Of a stretch of DNA of 64,000 nt, positions 43,807 to 52,712 are shown one piece after another. This DNA comes from Kingella pumchi (lineage in GTDB: Bacteria > Pseudomonadota > Gammaproteobacteria > Burkholderiales > Neisseriaceae), in contig NZ_JAKOOW010000006.1 of the NCBI RefSeq assembly GCF_022288825.1, forward strand, positions 112,423 to 176,422, given 5' to 3'. The number at the start of each line of letters is the position of its first letter. The first letter of the stretch is position 1. The translations under genes and the position numbers were made by a program. The notes beneath the pieces are model-generated. The model ran no database searches, was not told where the DNA came from, and worked only from the letters and a program-made list of their open reading frames with translations.

Positions 43807-44484
43807 TTAGGGGAACATCATCATCAGATAGAAGAGCTGGAGAATCAGCACAATCAAAGCGGCGATGGTGGCAATGGTCCAGTTGATTTCGTGGGTGGCA
43901 GCCGGCGGCAGGGCGGGCGGGGACGGCGGCTGGTTGGGCACGGCGGGCGAGAGCGGCTGCGGGGCGGCGGGATCACCTACCAGCGTGAACACCAGATTGT
44001 CGGTATGGATGGTGATGTTCTCGCCCTGCGGGGTGCGTGCCTGCATGCGGGTGCCGTTTTCTGCCGGCAGCAGCTGCGGCACGTTGGCGGTTTGCTCTTC
44101 GCGCTCGAGCAGGTTGAAGGCAAACGGCGCGCTTTCTACTTCGGCAAACTCGGTGCGCTTGGCCTGCGCCGCGGCTTTGCCAGCCGGCTGGGCTTTGGGG
44201 ATGCGGTATTCTCTGGCCGCTGCGTTTTTGCCGGCTGCCGGCTTGGCTCGGGCGGCCGGATTCGCTTTTTCAGGCTGCTTGGGCGCGGCTTTGCCGGCTT
44301 GGGCGGCCTCAGAGGGCACGGCCACGGTTTCTACTGCTTTATTGCTTTTGCCGGTTTGCTTGAGCACGCGGAACATATGATGGCAGTCTTTACAGACCAC
44401 ATGCCCCTGAGTTTTGACCAGGGTTACGCGGCTGTAGCTTTGCGGCTTGCCGCAATCCGGACAGTTGATTTTGATTTCGTTCAT
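43807..44484 (-). CDS. MJ0042-type zinc-ribbon protein with C-terminal membrane helix
   Basis: The 225-residue protein starts with a zinc ribbon (Cys8, Cys11, Cys31, Cys34 in CPDCGK and CKDCHHMF) of the MJ0042 type often found upstream of DUF3426 domains. A long Ala/Lys/Pro-rich linker follows, and the C-terminus ends in one transmembrane helix (WTIATIAALIVLILQLFYLM). Function is unknown; an inner-membrane tail anchor is predicted. It lies 18 bases after prmA on the same strand, matching the prmA-DUF3426 pairing seen in betaproteobacteria. Confidence 0.8.
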   Translation of the reverse strand: MNEIKINCPDCGKPQSYSRVTLVKTQGHVVCKDCHHMFRVLKQTGKSNKAVETVAVPSEAAQAGKAAPKQPEKANPAARAKPAAGKNAAAREYRIPKAQPAGKAAAQAKRTEFAEVESAPFAFNLLEREEQTANVPQLLPAENGTRMQARTPQGENITIHTDNLVFTLVGDPAAPQPLSPAVPNQPPSPPALPPAATHEINWTIATIAALIVLILQLFYLMMMFP

Positions 44485-44502
44485 AGCGCTTAAAGCCTGT
44501 TG

Positions 44503-45393
44503 TTATCGCTTGCGGCCGCTGAGGCACACCCAGCCTTCGTCGCAGACGGCCGGCTGCATGTCGAACCATTCGGCGTAAACCGCGTTCAATTCTTCGGCCT
44601 GCTCCTGCAAAATACCGGAAAGGACGATGCGGCCGCCGCTTTTGGTGCGCTGCGCCAGCATGCTGCCGAGCATCCGCAGCGGATTGGCCAGGATGTTGGC
44701 CAGTACGATGTCGTATTGTTCGCCTTCGGGCAGCTCGTCCGGCGTGCCGAAGGCAGCCTGAACGGCGTTTTGCCCGGCATTGGCGCGGGCGGCTTTCACG
44801 GCCTGCGGGTCGATATCGACACCCGCTGCTTCGCCGGCGCCGAGCTTGAGCGCGGCAATGGCGAGAATGCCGGAGCCGCAGCCGTAATCGAGCACACGCT
44901 CGCCGCCGGCCAGGTTTTGGTCGAGCCAGCGCAGGCACAGGCGGGTGGTGGGATGGCTGCCGGTGCCGAAAGCCAGGCCGGGATCCAGGCGCAGGTTCAG
45001 CGCTTCCGGGTCGGGCGAATCGTGCCAGGTGGGGGTAATCCACAGACGCGGGGAAATTTGGATGGGGTCGAACTGCGACTGGGTGAGCCGCACCCAGTCT
45101 TGCTCTTCCAGCTCTTCGAGCCGCCACTCGGGCAGGGCAATGCCGATTTGTTCGGCGGCGGCGGCCAGCGCGGCGGCAGGATCGGCGGCGGTATCAAACA
45201 GCGCCGTTACCTGGCTTTGCTGCCACACCTGCTGCGCGGGCATGCCCGGCTCGCCGAAAATCGGCTGTTCCTGCTCGGTGCCGGCGTAGGCGTCTTCAAT
45301 GGTGCTGCACAGCGCACCCTGCTCCATCAGGGCATCGGAGAAGGCTTCGGCGAGCTTTTCGGGAACGGGAACGGTGGCTTGCTGGTAGGACAT
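44503..45393 (-). CDS. prmA: Ribosomal protein L11 methyltransferase PrmA
   Basis: PrmA trimethylates ribosomal protein L11 with S-adenosylmethionine. The 296 residues have the N-terminal L11-recognition domain and a Rossmann methyltransferase core: DPGLAFGTGSHPTTRLCL, VLDYGCGSGILAIAALKLGA (motif I) and the NILANPL motif that replaces NPPY in this family. An uptake sequence within the gene lies near residue 210 (AVQAAF). The zinc-ribbon gene follows, probably in one operon. Confidence 0.96.
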   Translation of the reverse strand: MSYQQATVPVPEKLAEAFSDALMEQGALCSTIEDAYAGTEQEQPIFGEPGMPAQQVWQQSQVTALFDTAADPAAALAAAAEQIGIALPEWRLEELEEQDWVRLTQSQFDPIQISPRLWITPTWHDSPDPEALNLRLDPGLAFGTGSHPTTRLCLRWLDQNLAGGERVLDYGCGSGILAIAALKLGAGEAAGVDIDPQAVKAARANAGQNAVQAAFGTPDELPEGEQYDIVLANILANPLRMLGSMLAQRTKSGGRIVLSGILQEQAEELNAVYAEWFDMQPAVCDEGWVCLSGRKR

Positions 45394-45565
45394 GGCAACT
45401 CGGCACGCGGCGGCGTTAAGATAAAACGGCGGATTCTAGCAGTATTTTGCACTTTCTTAATAACGGATTTGCGTTTTCAGGCTGCCTGCGGGCGCTTTTG
45501 TGTTGCGCCTGACGCCGCTTTTGCCCGCGCAAGCGGCCGAGCGCGCGGGAAAAACGACAAACTGC

Positions 45566-45594
45566 TTGCCAATGTGCAGGCGGATGTTTAGAAT
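45566..45594 (+). promoter_or_regulatory. Sigma-70 promoter of rpsT
   Basis: TTGCCA (45566-45571) and TAGAAT (45589-45594) are separated by 17 bases, an almost ideal spacing, about 50 bases upstream of the rpsT start. Confidence 0.8.
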
Positions 45595-45643
45595 GCCGCG
45601 TTTTTATTAAACCATTAAACCCTGTATTTAGGAGTAAGAACTT

Positions 45644-45907
45644 ATGGCCAATAGCGCACAAGCCCGCAAGCGCGCCCGTCAGTCCGTGAAACACCGTGCC
45701 CACAACGCCAGCCTGCGCACCGCCTTCCGCAGCGCGGTAAAAAAAGTGTTGAAAGCCGTTGCAGCCGGCGACAAAGCCGCTGCCGAAGAAGTTTACCGCC
45801 AGTCTGTTAAAGTAATCGACCGCATTGCCGACAAAGGCGTATTCCACAAAAACAAAGCCGCCCGCCACAAAAGCCGTTTGGCTGCCAAAGTGAAAGCGCT
45901 GGCTTAA
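45644..45907 (+). CDS. rpsT: 30S ribosomal protein S20
   Basis: The 87-residue basic, helical protein MANSAQARKRARQSVKHRAH onward is S20, which binds the 5' domain of 16S rRNA. Length and the C-terminal NKAARHKSRLAAKVKALA are typical. A strong promoter lies upstream, an AGGAGTAAG site precedes the start and a terminator follows, so it is monocistronic as usual. Confidence 0.98.
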   Translation: MANSAQARKRARQSVKHRAHNASLRTAFRSAVKKVLKAVAAGDKAAAEEVYRQSVKVIDRIADKGVFHKNKAARHKSRLAAKVKALA

Positions 45908-45925
45908 TTGTTTGCCCCGTTTGCA

Positions 45926-45955
45926 AAAACCCGCCCGATACGGCGGGTTTTTTGT
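45926..45955 (+). terminator. Terminator after rpsT
   Basis: AAAACCCGCC pairs with GGCGGGTTTT around CGATAC, followed by more T. Not uptake-sequence derived. Confidence 0.9.
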
Positions 45956-46011
45956 TGTTCAAACAAGGGCAAAAGCAGCCTGAAAACTTTTCAGACTGCT
46001 TTTCAGGCTGC

Positions 46012-46482
46012 CTATTCGCGGTGGTAGGGATGGTTGTTGAGTATCGACACCGCGCGGTAGAGCTGCTCGGTCAGCAGCACGCGCACCATGCCGTGCGGCA
46101 GGGTCAGGCTGGACAGGCGCAGCAGCAGGCGGGCGCGGGATTTGAGCGCGTCGCTCATGCCGTCGGCACCGCCGATGACAAAGCAGACGTGTTCGCCGTT
46201 TTGCTGCCAGTTTTTCAGATGCTGCGCCAGCTGCAATGAAGTCGGCGCTTCGCCGCGCTCGTCGAGCGCCACCAACAGCGCGTTTTCCGGCAGCGCTTCG
46301 AGTATGCGCTTTTCTTCCGCCGCCATGCCCTGCTCGGCGCCGATGCCGCCACCGCGCTTTTGCGGTTTGATTTCTTTGAGCGTGTAGCGGATGTCGCGAC
46401 CAAAGCGCTTGGCATATTCGGCCACCGCTTCGTCCACCCAGCGCGGCATTTTGCTGCCGACGGCCAGTACGGTAATGTTCAT
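46012..46482 (-). CDS. rlmH: 23S rRNA pseudouridine(1915) N3-methyltransferase RlmH
   Basis: RlmH is a small SPOUT methyltransferase acting on pseudouridine 1915 of the 70S ribosome. The 156 residues match the family length. Its knot motifs are LLVALDERGEAPTSLQLAQH, VCFVIGGADGMSDALKSRA and LSSLTLPHGMVRVLLTEQLY. It is the last gene on this minus-strand stretch, and uptake sequences flank both ends. Confidence 0.96.
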   Translation of the reverse strand: MNITVLAVGSKMPRWVDEAVAEYAKRFGRDIRYTLKEIKPQKRGGGIGAEQGMAAEEKRILEALPENALLVALDERGEAPTSLQLAQHLKNWQQNGEHVCFVIGGADGMSDALKSRARLLLRLSSLTLPHGMVRVLLTEQLYRAVSILNNHPYHRE

Positions 46483-46557
46483 TGTGCTTCCTTTTCGGTT
46501 TTCAGGCTGCCTGATTGCTTTCAGGCAGCCTGAAAAATATTCTGCGCCGCAAACGCC

Positions 46558-47073
46558 CTATTCCAGCGGCTCGGCAGGCGGCACCGCCACCGGCGGCATT
46601 TCGACGGCCGCCTGGCGCAGGCGGCGCTGGCTACGCCAGGCGGAATAAGCCAGCAGCAGCAGCCACGGCTGGCAGATAGCGACTGCCAGATAGCGCGGGT
46701 CGGCAAAAGATACTGTCAGCCGCCCCTGCGCAAAGTCGGCAAACGCCCACAGCCACTGCCACAGCGCCGGCGCGGCAAACACCGCCACAATCAGCAATGC
46801 CGTCTGCCGCCAGCCGTTTACCACCAGCATCCGCCCGCGCGCTGCCGAGCGCGACTGCGCCAGCACCGACAGCAAAGCCAAACCCACTACCAGCGCCATA
46901 CCGCCGTTGGCCAGCACCTGCAGCCAGCCGAAAGCAAATTCGGGCGACACCGGCAGCCCGTCTTTGGGCAGCGGCGCGGCGGACGGCAGCAGTGCCGATT
47001 TCACGTTGCCGACCAGTCCGAAAAGCAAATCGGCCAGCACCAGATAGGCGGCCGGCACCGATAAAAACCTCAT
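46558..47073 (-). CDS. Four-helix membrane protein of unknown function
   Basis: I start at MRFLSVPAAYLVLADLLFGL (171 residues); a longer reading would translate non-coding sequence. Four hydrophobic helices are evident, in pairs, with a short loop carrying SRSAARGR. The C-terminus is a Pro-rich tail after a basic helix. I recognise no family. It is divergent from the S49 protease gene, with about 200 bases between them. Confidence 0.65.
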   Translation of the reverse strand: MRFLSVPAAYLVLADLLFGLVGNVKSALLPSAAPLPKDGLPVSPEFAFGWLQVLANGGMALVVGLALLSVLAQSRSAARGRMLVVNGWRQTALLIVAVFAAPALWQWLWAFADFAQGRLTVSFADPRYLAVAICQPWLLLLAYSAWRSQRRLRQAAVEMPPVAVPPAEPLE

Positions 47074-47268
47074 GGCGCGCTCCGTTGTGGGAAAAACGGC
47101 GCATTGTATAGCGAAAGCCGCCGGCGGGCTATGCCGTCCGCCGCCCCGCCCCGCCGCCCTTTTCAGGCTACCTTGCGCCCGATGCGCGCCGCTTTTGCCA
47201 GCAGCCTGAAAACCGGCGCGCGCGTTTTCGCTATACAATGCGCCTTTTCCAAGCAGCGAGAAACGACA

Positions 47269-48276
47269 ATGAACTACCGCATCAACCGCCCCGACGGCCA
47301 GCCGATGAACCCCGAAGAAGCAGCAAGCGGCAGCTGGGAACAAAACACCCTCAACCGCGTACTGCTCGCCGCCTACCACGAACAGCGCCGCGAGCGCCTG
47401 TGGCGCAACATCTGGCGCTTTATCAAGCTCGGCGTTTTCCTATTGGTGCTGGCGCTGGTATTCGGCAAAGGCCAAAACCGCGAAGACTCCGCCTTTGCCG
47501 CCGCCCGCAGCGAGCATACCGCCGTTGTCCGCCTTGAAGGCCAAATCGGCGGCAATCCGCACAAAGACCAGGTGGAAATGCTGCGCAAAGGCATGGAAGC
47601 GGCCTATGCCAACAATAAAGCCAAAGCCATCATCATCCGCGCCAACAGCCCCGGCGGCTCGCCCGTCGTTTCCAATATCGCCTATGCCGAAATCCGCCGC
47701 CTGAAAGCCGAGCATCCGAATATTCCCGTTTACGTCGTTGCCGAAGACGTTTGCGCTTCAGGCTGCTACTACATCGCCGCCGCCGCCGACAAAATCTATG
47801 CCGATCCGTCCAGCCTGGTCGGCAGCATCGGCGTGATCGGCAGCAGCTTCGATCTGACCGGCCTGATCGACAAACTCGGCATCAAACGCCGCGTCCACAT
47901 CGCCGGCAGCAACAAAGACATGGGCGACCCCTTCGTGCCCGAAACCCCGCAGCAGCAGGCCATCTGGCAGCAGATGCTCGACCAGATCCACAACGAATTC
48001 ATCAAAGCCGTGCGCGAAGGCCGCAGCAAACGCCTCAAAGAAGCCGAAAACCCCGATCTCTTCAGCGGCCGCATCTACACCGGCATCGAAGCGCAAAAAG
48101 CCGGCCTGATCGACGGCTACGGCAACGTTTACAGCATTGCCCGCGACGTAGTCAAAGCCCCCAAACTGGTGGACTACACCCCCGAAGACGACAGCCTCAG
48201 CGCCCTTCTGAACCAAGGCCTGCGCTCCGAAGCCCAGCAGCAAATCGACAGCCTGATCCGGCACAAAGGCTGGTAA
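47269..48276 (+). CDS. sppA: S49 family signal peptide peptidase (SppA-like)
   Basis: A 335-residue membrane protease that degrades cleaved signal peptides. One transmembrane helix lies at about 51-66, with the catalytic domain outside. The substrate-groove motif RANSPGGSPV is followed by the nucleophile Ser164 in CASGCYYIAA, then GSIGVIGSSFDLTGLIDKLG and RIYTGIEAQKAGLIDGYGN. The short form needs to oligomerise to build active sites, the general-base lysine coming from the GIKRR or nearby region. A TATACAAT-type -10 lies just upstream. Confidence 0.92.
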   Translation: MNYRINRPDGQPMNPEEAASGSWEQNTLNRVLLAAYHEQRRERLWRNIWRFIKLGVFLLVLALVFGKGQNREDSAFAAARSEHTAVVRLEGQIGGNPHKDQVEMLRKGMEAAYANNKAKAIIIRANSPGGSPVVSNIAYAEIRRLKAEHPNIPVYVVAEDVCASGCYYIAAAADKIYADPSSLVGSIGVIGSSFDLTGLIDKLGIKRRVHIAGSNKDMGDPFVPETPQQQAIWQQMLDQIHNEFIKAVREGRSKRLKEAENPDLFSGRIYTGIEAQKAGLIDGYGNVYSIARDVVKAPKLVDYTPEDDSLSALLNQGLRSEAQQQIDSLIRHKGW

Positions 48277-48283
48277 GCCCCGC

Positions 48284-48318
48284 AGGCAGCCTGAAAGACG
48301 TTTTCAGGCTGCTTTTTT
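48284..48318 (+). terminator. Terminator after the S49 protease gene
   Basis: AGGCAGCCTGAAA pairs with TTTCAGGCTGC, then TTTTTT. Confidence 0.85.
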
Positions 48319-48364
48319 GTACCGATCAGGCAGCCTGAAAGCAGCCTGAAACCAAGGAGAAACC

Positions 48365-49063
48365 ATGTCCGCATTCCCCAAAGCCGCCGTACTGGCCGCA
48401 GCATTTGTTCTCGCCGCCCACGGCGCCGCCGCCAAAGAACTGTGGCGCCCCTATCAGGATTTGGACGGCCAAACCCGCTATGTCGCCTTTGCCGAGCGCA
48501 GCACCACCGAATCCAACAAACCGCTGGCCGAGCGCACTCTGACCGAATTCCAAGGCTATGCTGATGTCAAAAACGCACCCGATGCCGCTTTCGATCGCCT
48601 TGGCGATCTCTCCGTGCTGGTAAACGCCGAAGGCGCCGGCCTGGCCGCCATCTTCAATATCGGCAAGCTCTCCTACAACCCGCACCGCCCCGAAGATGCC
48701 GCCGAACTTGCCCGTGCCCGCAGTTTTGATTTCTATGAATTCGGCATGCAGCGGCTCAGCCATGGCCGCTACACCGCACCCAACGGCATCTGCCAAGACT
48801 TCCGCAACGGCAGCGTACATCTCAGCCTAAGCACCAGCTATTACCCAGAAAACAGCTTCACCGACTACTACACCAGCCACATCGAAGCCGAACTTTCCGC
48901 CCCGCGCTCCGCCGCCATAAGCACCTACCGCGCCGCCTTCACCGGCAGCGACACACGCCTGCAGCAGCAGATACGCGAACTCGTATCCCAATACGGTCAG
49001 CAGGTTGCCGAAGACAACGTCCGCGAAAAGCTAACCGTGCTGCGCAATGCGCTCTGCCGCTAA
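48365..49063 (+). CDS. Secreted protein of unknown function with conserved C-terminal cysteine
   Basis: The 232-residue protein has a Sec signal (MSAFPKAAVLAAAFVLAAHG, cut near AAAKE) and a mature part with LWRPYQDLDGQTRYVAFAER, NGICQDFRNGSVHLSLSTSY and a helical C-terminus ending CR. Two cysteines could form a disulfide. No domain is recognised. A strong AAGGAG site precedes the start. It is probably periplasmic and forms its own unit between two terminators. Confidence 0.72.
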   Translation: MSAFPKAAVLAAAFVLAAHGAAAKELWRPYQDLDGQTRYVAFAERSTTESNKPLAERTLTEFQGYADVKNAPDAAFDRLGDLSVLVNAEGAGLAAIFNIGKLSYNPHRPEDAAELARARSFDFYEFGMQRLSHGRYTAPNGICQDFRNGSVHLSLSTSYYPENSFTDYYTSHIEAELSAPRSAAISTYRAAFTGSDTRLQQQIRELVSQYGQQVAEDNVREKLTVLRNALCR

Positions 49064-49078
49064 AAATCGGAAAAACAG

Positions 49079-49122
49079 CAAAAGCAGCCTGAAAAGCGGT
49101 TTTCTGCTTTCAGGCTGCTTTG
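49079..49122 (+). terminator. Terminator after the secreted protein gene
   Basis: AAAAGCAGCCTGAAAGC-like arms around GGTTTTCT form an inverted uptake-sequence pair 16 bases beyond the stop. Confidence 0.7.
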
Positions 49123-49151
49123 TTTGCTTCCGCTTGGCAACCTGAAAACGC

Positions 49152-49183
49152 AAAAACGCCCGCGAAACTCGCGGGCGTTTTTG
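49152..49183. terminator. Bidirectional terminator beside the FKBP gene
   Basis: AAAAACGCCCGCGA pairs with TCGCGGGCGTTTTT around AACT-like bases. The A/T runs at both ends allow it to work for the minus-strand FKBP gene and for the plus-strand gene on the left. Confidence 0.9.
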
Positions 49184-49201
49184 CTTGCCGGTTTGGGTGG
49201 C

Positions 49202-50047
49202 TTATTGCTGTTGCTGTTGCTGCATGCCTTGCAGCAGTTTTTTCGCCGCGCCTTTTTCCACTTTGTTGACTTTGATGTCAAACACCAGCACGGAATTGGC
49301 GGGGATTTTCGGGCTGGGCGCGCGCTCGCCGTAGGCCAGGTTGGCGGGGATGTAGAGGGTGTATTCTCCGCCTTCTTTCATCAGCTGCAGGCCTTCGATC
49401 CAGCCTTGGATTACGGTGTTGTCCACCAGCGGTACGGCAAAGGCATCTTGGCCTTTGTTGGTGTCGAACACTTCGCCGTTGGTCAGGCGGCCTTCGTATT
49501 CCACGGATACCACGTCGCCTTTGGCGGCCTGGGCGCCGCTGCCTTCTTTGTTGACTTTGTACTGCAGGCCGGAAGCGGTGGTCTTCACGCCTTCCTTACC
49601 TTTGTTTTCTTCCAGGAATTTCTCGCCGGCGGCTTTGGCTTCACCGGCTTTTTTCTCGGCTACTTCGGCGGCTTTCTTGCTCAGGGATTCGGAAAGCTGC
49701 TGCGCCTGCTGTTCGCTGATTTTAGAAGGTTTGCCATCCAGGCTCTCGGCGATGGCTTCGGCCAGGACTTTGGTGTCGATTTCGACGCCGTTGCTTTTGA
49801 GCTCGGCCACCACCGGCGATTTGCCCAGCTCGTAGCCGATCAGATAGCTGACCTGTTTGGCTTCGGTATCCAAGCCGGCGGGGGCGGCGGCACCAGAGGC
49901 GGCAGGTGCAGCGCCAGAAGCGCCAGAAGCGGCAGGAGCCGGAGCTGCAGCGCCGGAAGCAGCGTTATTCTGAACCTGCTGCTGGCAGGCGGCAAGGGCG
50001 AAAACGGCGGCCAGTGCGCCGGCAAGCAGAGTGCGGTTGTGTTTCAT
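49202..50047 (-). CDS. FKBP-type peptidyl-prolyl isomerase lipoprotein (Mip-like)
   Basis: I start at MKHNRTLLAGALAAVFALAA (281 residues). Cys21 is the lipidated residue. An Ala/Ser/Gly/Pro-rich linker (25-57) precedes an FKBP N-terminal dimerisation domain with a long Lys/Glu-rich helix (about 60-160) and a C-terminal FKBP domain (VSVEYEGRLTNGEVFDTNKG, VIQGWIEGLQLMKEGGEYTL, IPANLAYGERAPS). It resembles neisserial Mip, a surface-exposed foldase. The C-terminus ends in six glutamines coded by tandem CAACAG repeats. Confidence 0.93.
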   Translation of the reverse strand: MKHNRTLLAGALAAVFALAACQQQVQNNAASGAAAPAPAASGASGAAPAASGAAAPAGLDTEAKQVSYLIGYELGKSPVVAELKSNGVEIDTKVLAEAIAESLDGKPSKISEQQAQQLSESLSKKAAEVAEKKAGEAKAAGEKFLEENKGKEGVKTTASGLQYKVNKEGSGAQAAKGDVVSVEYEGRLTNGEVFDTNKGQDAFAVPLVDNTVIQGWIEGLQLMKEGGEYTLYIPANLAYGERAPSPKIPANSVLVFDIKVNKVEKGAAKKLLQGMQQQQQQ

Positions 50048-50254
50048 AATCCGTATATCCTTTTCATCGGGTTGATGGGGTTGAATGAACCGTCCGGCAC
50101 GCGGCCGAATGCGCGGCATTATATACAATCCGGCCGACGCCGTCATACCGGCAGCCTGAAAGCGGGCAGACAGGGCTTTCAGGCTGCCGCTGCCGTGTGG
50201 CGGATGCGGCGAACATTCCCTATAATCGCCCGTTTTTCCACGGAGCCGCCGGCC

Positions 50255-51190
50255 ATGACCACCGACCCCACCGCCCAGATGCAGGAATTGTTTGCCGCCG
50301 CAGGCAGCCTGAAAACCGTGCGCGACCTGCTGCGCTTTGCCGTCAGCCGTTTTTATCAGGCCGGGCTGTTTTTCGGCCACGGCAGCGACAATGCCTACGA
50401 CGAGGCCGCCTATCTGATTTTGCACACGCTGCACCTGCCGCCCGATACGCTCGAGCCTTATCTGGATGCCGAACTTTTGCCGCAGGAGCGCGAGGCGGTG
50501 CTGGCGGTGCTGGCGCGCCGCGTGCTCGAGCGCATCCCCGCCGCCTACATCACCAACGAAGCATGGCAGGGCGAGTTTGATTTTTATGTGGACGAGCGGG
50601 TGCTGGTGCCGCGCTCGTTTATCAGCGAACTCTTGGGCGAGCCGCTGCTGCCGTGGTTGGAGCATGAAGAGCTGGTTCACCGCGCGCTCGATTTGTGCAC
50701 CGGCAGCGGCTGTCTGGCGGTGCAGATGGCGCACCACTACCCCGCCGCCGAAATCGACGCCGCCGATATCAGCCTGGACGCGCTGGAAGTGGCGGCAATC
50801 AATGTCGAGCGCTACGGACTGGAAGAGCGCATCAAGCTGATTCACACCGATTTGTTTGAGGGGCTGGACGGTGCTTACGATCTGATTGTCTCCAATCCGC
50901 CCTATGTCGATGCCGAATCGGTGGCCGATTTGCCCGAAGAATACCTGTGCGAGCCGGAAATCGCGCTGGGCAGCGGCGAAGACGGGCTGGACGCGGTGCG
51001 ACGCATTCTCGACCAGGCCGCCGCCCTGCTCAAACCGCGCGGCGTGCTGCTGGTGGAAATCGGCCACAACCGCGAAGTGCTCGAAGCCGCCTTTCCCGAG
51101 CTGCCCTTTGTCTGGCTCGACACCAGCGGCGGCGACGGCTTCGTCTTTCTGCTGACCCGCGAACAGCTGCTCGGCGAAGCCGCTTTTTAA
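50255..51190 (+). CDS. prmB: 50S ribosomal protein L3 glutamine methyltransferase PrmB
   Basis: PrmB methylates a glutamine of ribosomal protein L3 on nascent 50S particles. I start at MTTDPTAQMQELFAAAGSLK (311 residues), where GSLK is a translated uptake sequence. Features are VPRSFISELL, motif I ALDLCTGSGCLAVQMA and the amide-binding NPPY at 214-217, followed by VDAESVADLPEEY, which separates PrmB from PrmC. ybeY lies 91 bases downstream beyond an inverted uptake-sequence pair. Confidence 0.95.
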   Translation: MTTDPTAQMQELFAAAGSLKTVRDLLRFAVSRFYQAGLFFGHGSDNAYDEAAYLILHTLHLPPDTLEPYLDAELLPQEREAVLAVLARRVLERIPAAYITNEAWQGEFDFYVDERVLVPRSFISELLGEPLLPWLEHEELVHRALDLCTGSGCLAVQMAHHYPAAEIDAADISLDALEVAAINVERYGLEERIKLIHTDLFEGLDGAYDLIVSNPPYVDAESVADLPEEYLCEPEIALGSGEDGLDAVRRILDQAAALLKPRGVLLVEIGHNREVLEAAFPELPFVWLDTSGGDGFVFLLTREQLLGEAAF

Positions 51191-51281
51191 TCTTTTCAGG
51201 CTGCCTGAAAACATCCGCAGGCAGCCTGAAAGCCGTTTTTTCCACGGTGCGAAACCCGGTTCCCCGTACCCCAATCCAACC

Positions 51282-51797
51282 ATGAAAAAAGCCAAACAAT
51301 ATCCCTTTTACCGCATCTGGCAGCAACGTTTCCGGCTGCATAGCGAAGACCGCTCGGGCTTTCCCGGCCTGCCCGCCGCGCAGCAGTGGCGCCGCTGGAT
51401 CTGGCAGGCACTCAAGCACGACGGCTCCCGCGCCGAAATCGGCCTGCTGCTGCTGGACGAAGCCGAAGCCCGTGCCTACAATCGCGACTACCGCGGCAAA
51501 GACTACGCCACCAACGTGCTCAGTTTTGCTCTGAACGAAGGCGAAATCCTGCCGCCGGAAGACGACGGCGTTTTGCGCGGCGATTTGCTGATCTGCCCGC
51601 AAGTCGTCGCCCGCGAAGCCGCCGAGCAGGGCAAAACCCTGACCCAGCACTGCGCCCATCTGGCGGTGCACGGCACCCTGCATCTGATGGGTTACGACCA
51701 CATCGACGACGCCGAAGCCGAAGACATGGAAGCGCTGGAAACCCGTCTGCTCGCCCAAATGGGCTATCCCGACCCTTACGCACAGGAGCGCGACTGA
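51282..51797 (+). CDS. ybeY: Endoribonuclease YbeY
   Basis: YbeY is a zinc-dependent RNase for 16S rRNA 3'-end maturation and ribosome quality control. The 171-residue protein has the metal motif HGTLHLMGYDH (His130, His134, His140) and the core TNVLSFALNE. The first 40 residues are longer than in many homologues. Its stop overlaps the start of the CorC-like gene by one base (TGATG), so the two are coupled. Confidence 0.95.
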   Translation: MKKAKQYPFYRIWQQRFRLHSEDRSGFPGLPAAQQWRRWIWQALKHDGSRAEIGLLLLDEAEARAYNRDYRGKDYATNVLSFALNEGEILPPEDDGVLRGDLLICPQVVAREAAEQGKTLTQHCAHLAVHGTLHLMGYDHIDDAEAEDMEALETRLLAQMGYPDPYAQERD

Positions 51798-52642
51798 TGG
51801 ATACCGCCGGCAAACCGGAAAGCCTGCTTGAGCGCCTGCGCCGCCGTTTCGGCCGCCACCGCCGCGAAGCCCGCGCCGAAGACATTCTGCAGATGCTGCA
51901 GCAGGCGCGCCGCGAGCAAACCATCGGCGCCGACACCCTGCAGCAGCTGGAAAACGTGCTGCGCTTCAGCAGCATGAGCGTGCGCGACGCAATGGTCAGC
52001 CGCGCGCGCATGGACGTCATCAAAACCACCGACAGCATCGAGCGCATCATCGGTTATGCCGTTGAAACCGCCCATTCGCGCTTTCCGGTCATCGCCGATG
52101 ACAAAGACCACGTGCTCGGCATCCTGCATGCCAAAGACCTGCTCAAATACACTTTGAATCCCGAACATTTCCGGCTGGAAAACATCCTGCGCCCCGCCGT
52201 GTTCGTACCTGAGAGCAAAAGCCTGCACGCCCTGCTCACCGAGCTGCAGCAGCAGCGCAACCACATGGTGATCGTGGTGGACGAATACGGCGGCATCAGC
52301 GGTCTTTTGACCTTTGAAGACCTGATCGAACAAATCGTCGGCAAAATCGAAGACGAGTTCGACGAAGACGAAAGCGCCGACAATATTTTTCCCGTTTCCG
52401 CCGAACGCTGGCGCATCAAAGCCGCCACCGAAATTGCCGACATCAACGCCTTTTTCGGCACCGATTTGAGCAGCGAAGAAGCCGACACCATCGGCGGTCT
52501 GCTGATCGAAGAACTCGGCCACCTGCCCGGCCGCGGCGAAAAAGCCCAAATCGGCAGCCTGCTGTTTACCGTCGCTCGCGCCGACAAACGCCGGCTGCAT
52601 ACCCTGATGGCCACCCGCGTCAAAGACGAAGCCTCCGCCTAA
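51797..52642 (+). CDS. corC: CorC/HlyC family CBS-domain protein
   Basis: A 281-residue cytoplasmic protein with two CBS domains (MVSRARMDVIKTTDSIERII and RPAVFVPESKSLHALLTELQ) and the C-terminal CorC_HlyC transporter-associated domain, which includes the VVDEYGGISGLLTFEDLIEQ segment and TIGGLLIEELGHLPGRGEKA. The membrane DUF21 domain is absent, as in Escherichia coli YbeX/CorC. YbeX has recently been tied to ribosome and magnesium homeostasis, agreeing with the overlap with ybeY. The apolipoprotein acyltransferase lnt, often next, is not here. Confidence 0.94.
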   Translation: MDTAGKPESLLERLRRRFGRHRREARAEDILQMLQQARREQTIGADTLQQLENVLRFSSMSVRDAMVSRARMDVIKTTDSIERIIGYAVETAHSRFPVIADDKDHVLGILHAKDLLKYTLNPEHFRLENILRPAVFVPESKSLHALLTELQQQRNHMVIVVDEYGGISGLLTFEDLIEQIVGKIEDEFDEDESADNIFPVSAERWRIKAATEIADINAFFGTDLSSEEADTIGGLLIEELGHLPGRGEKAQIGSLLFTVARADKRRLHTLMATRVKDEASA

Positions 52643-52712
52643 AGCACAGCCCAAGTTTCAGGCTGCCTGAAAATCCGGTTTTCCCATCCGAATCATTCCG
52701 ACAGAGCCCACC

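Noticed and set aside
49124..50254. Large N-terminal extension of prmB and opposite extension of the FKBP gene
   Set aside because: Both extensions only translate the neighbouring gene in antisense; family alignments put the starts at 50255 and 50047.
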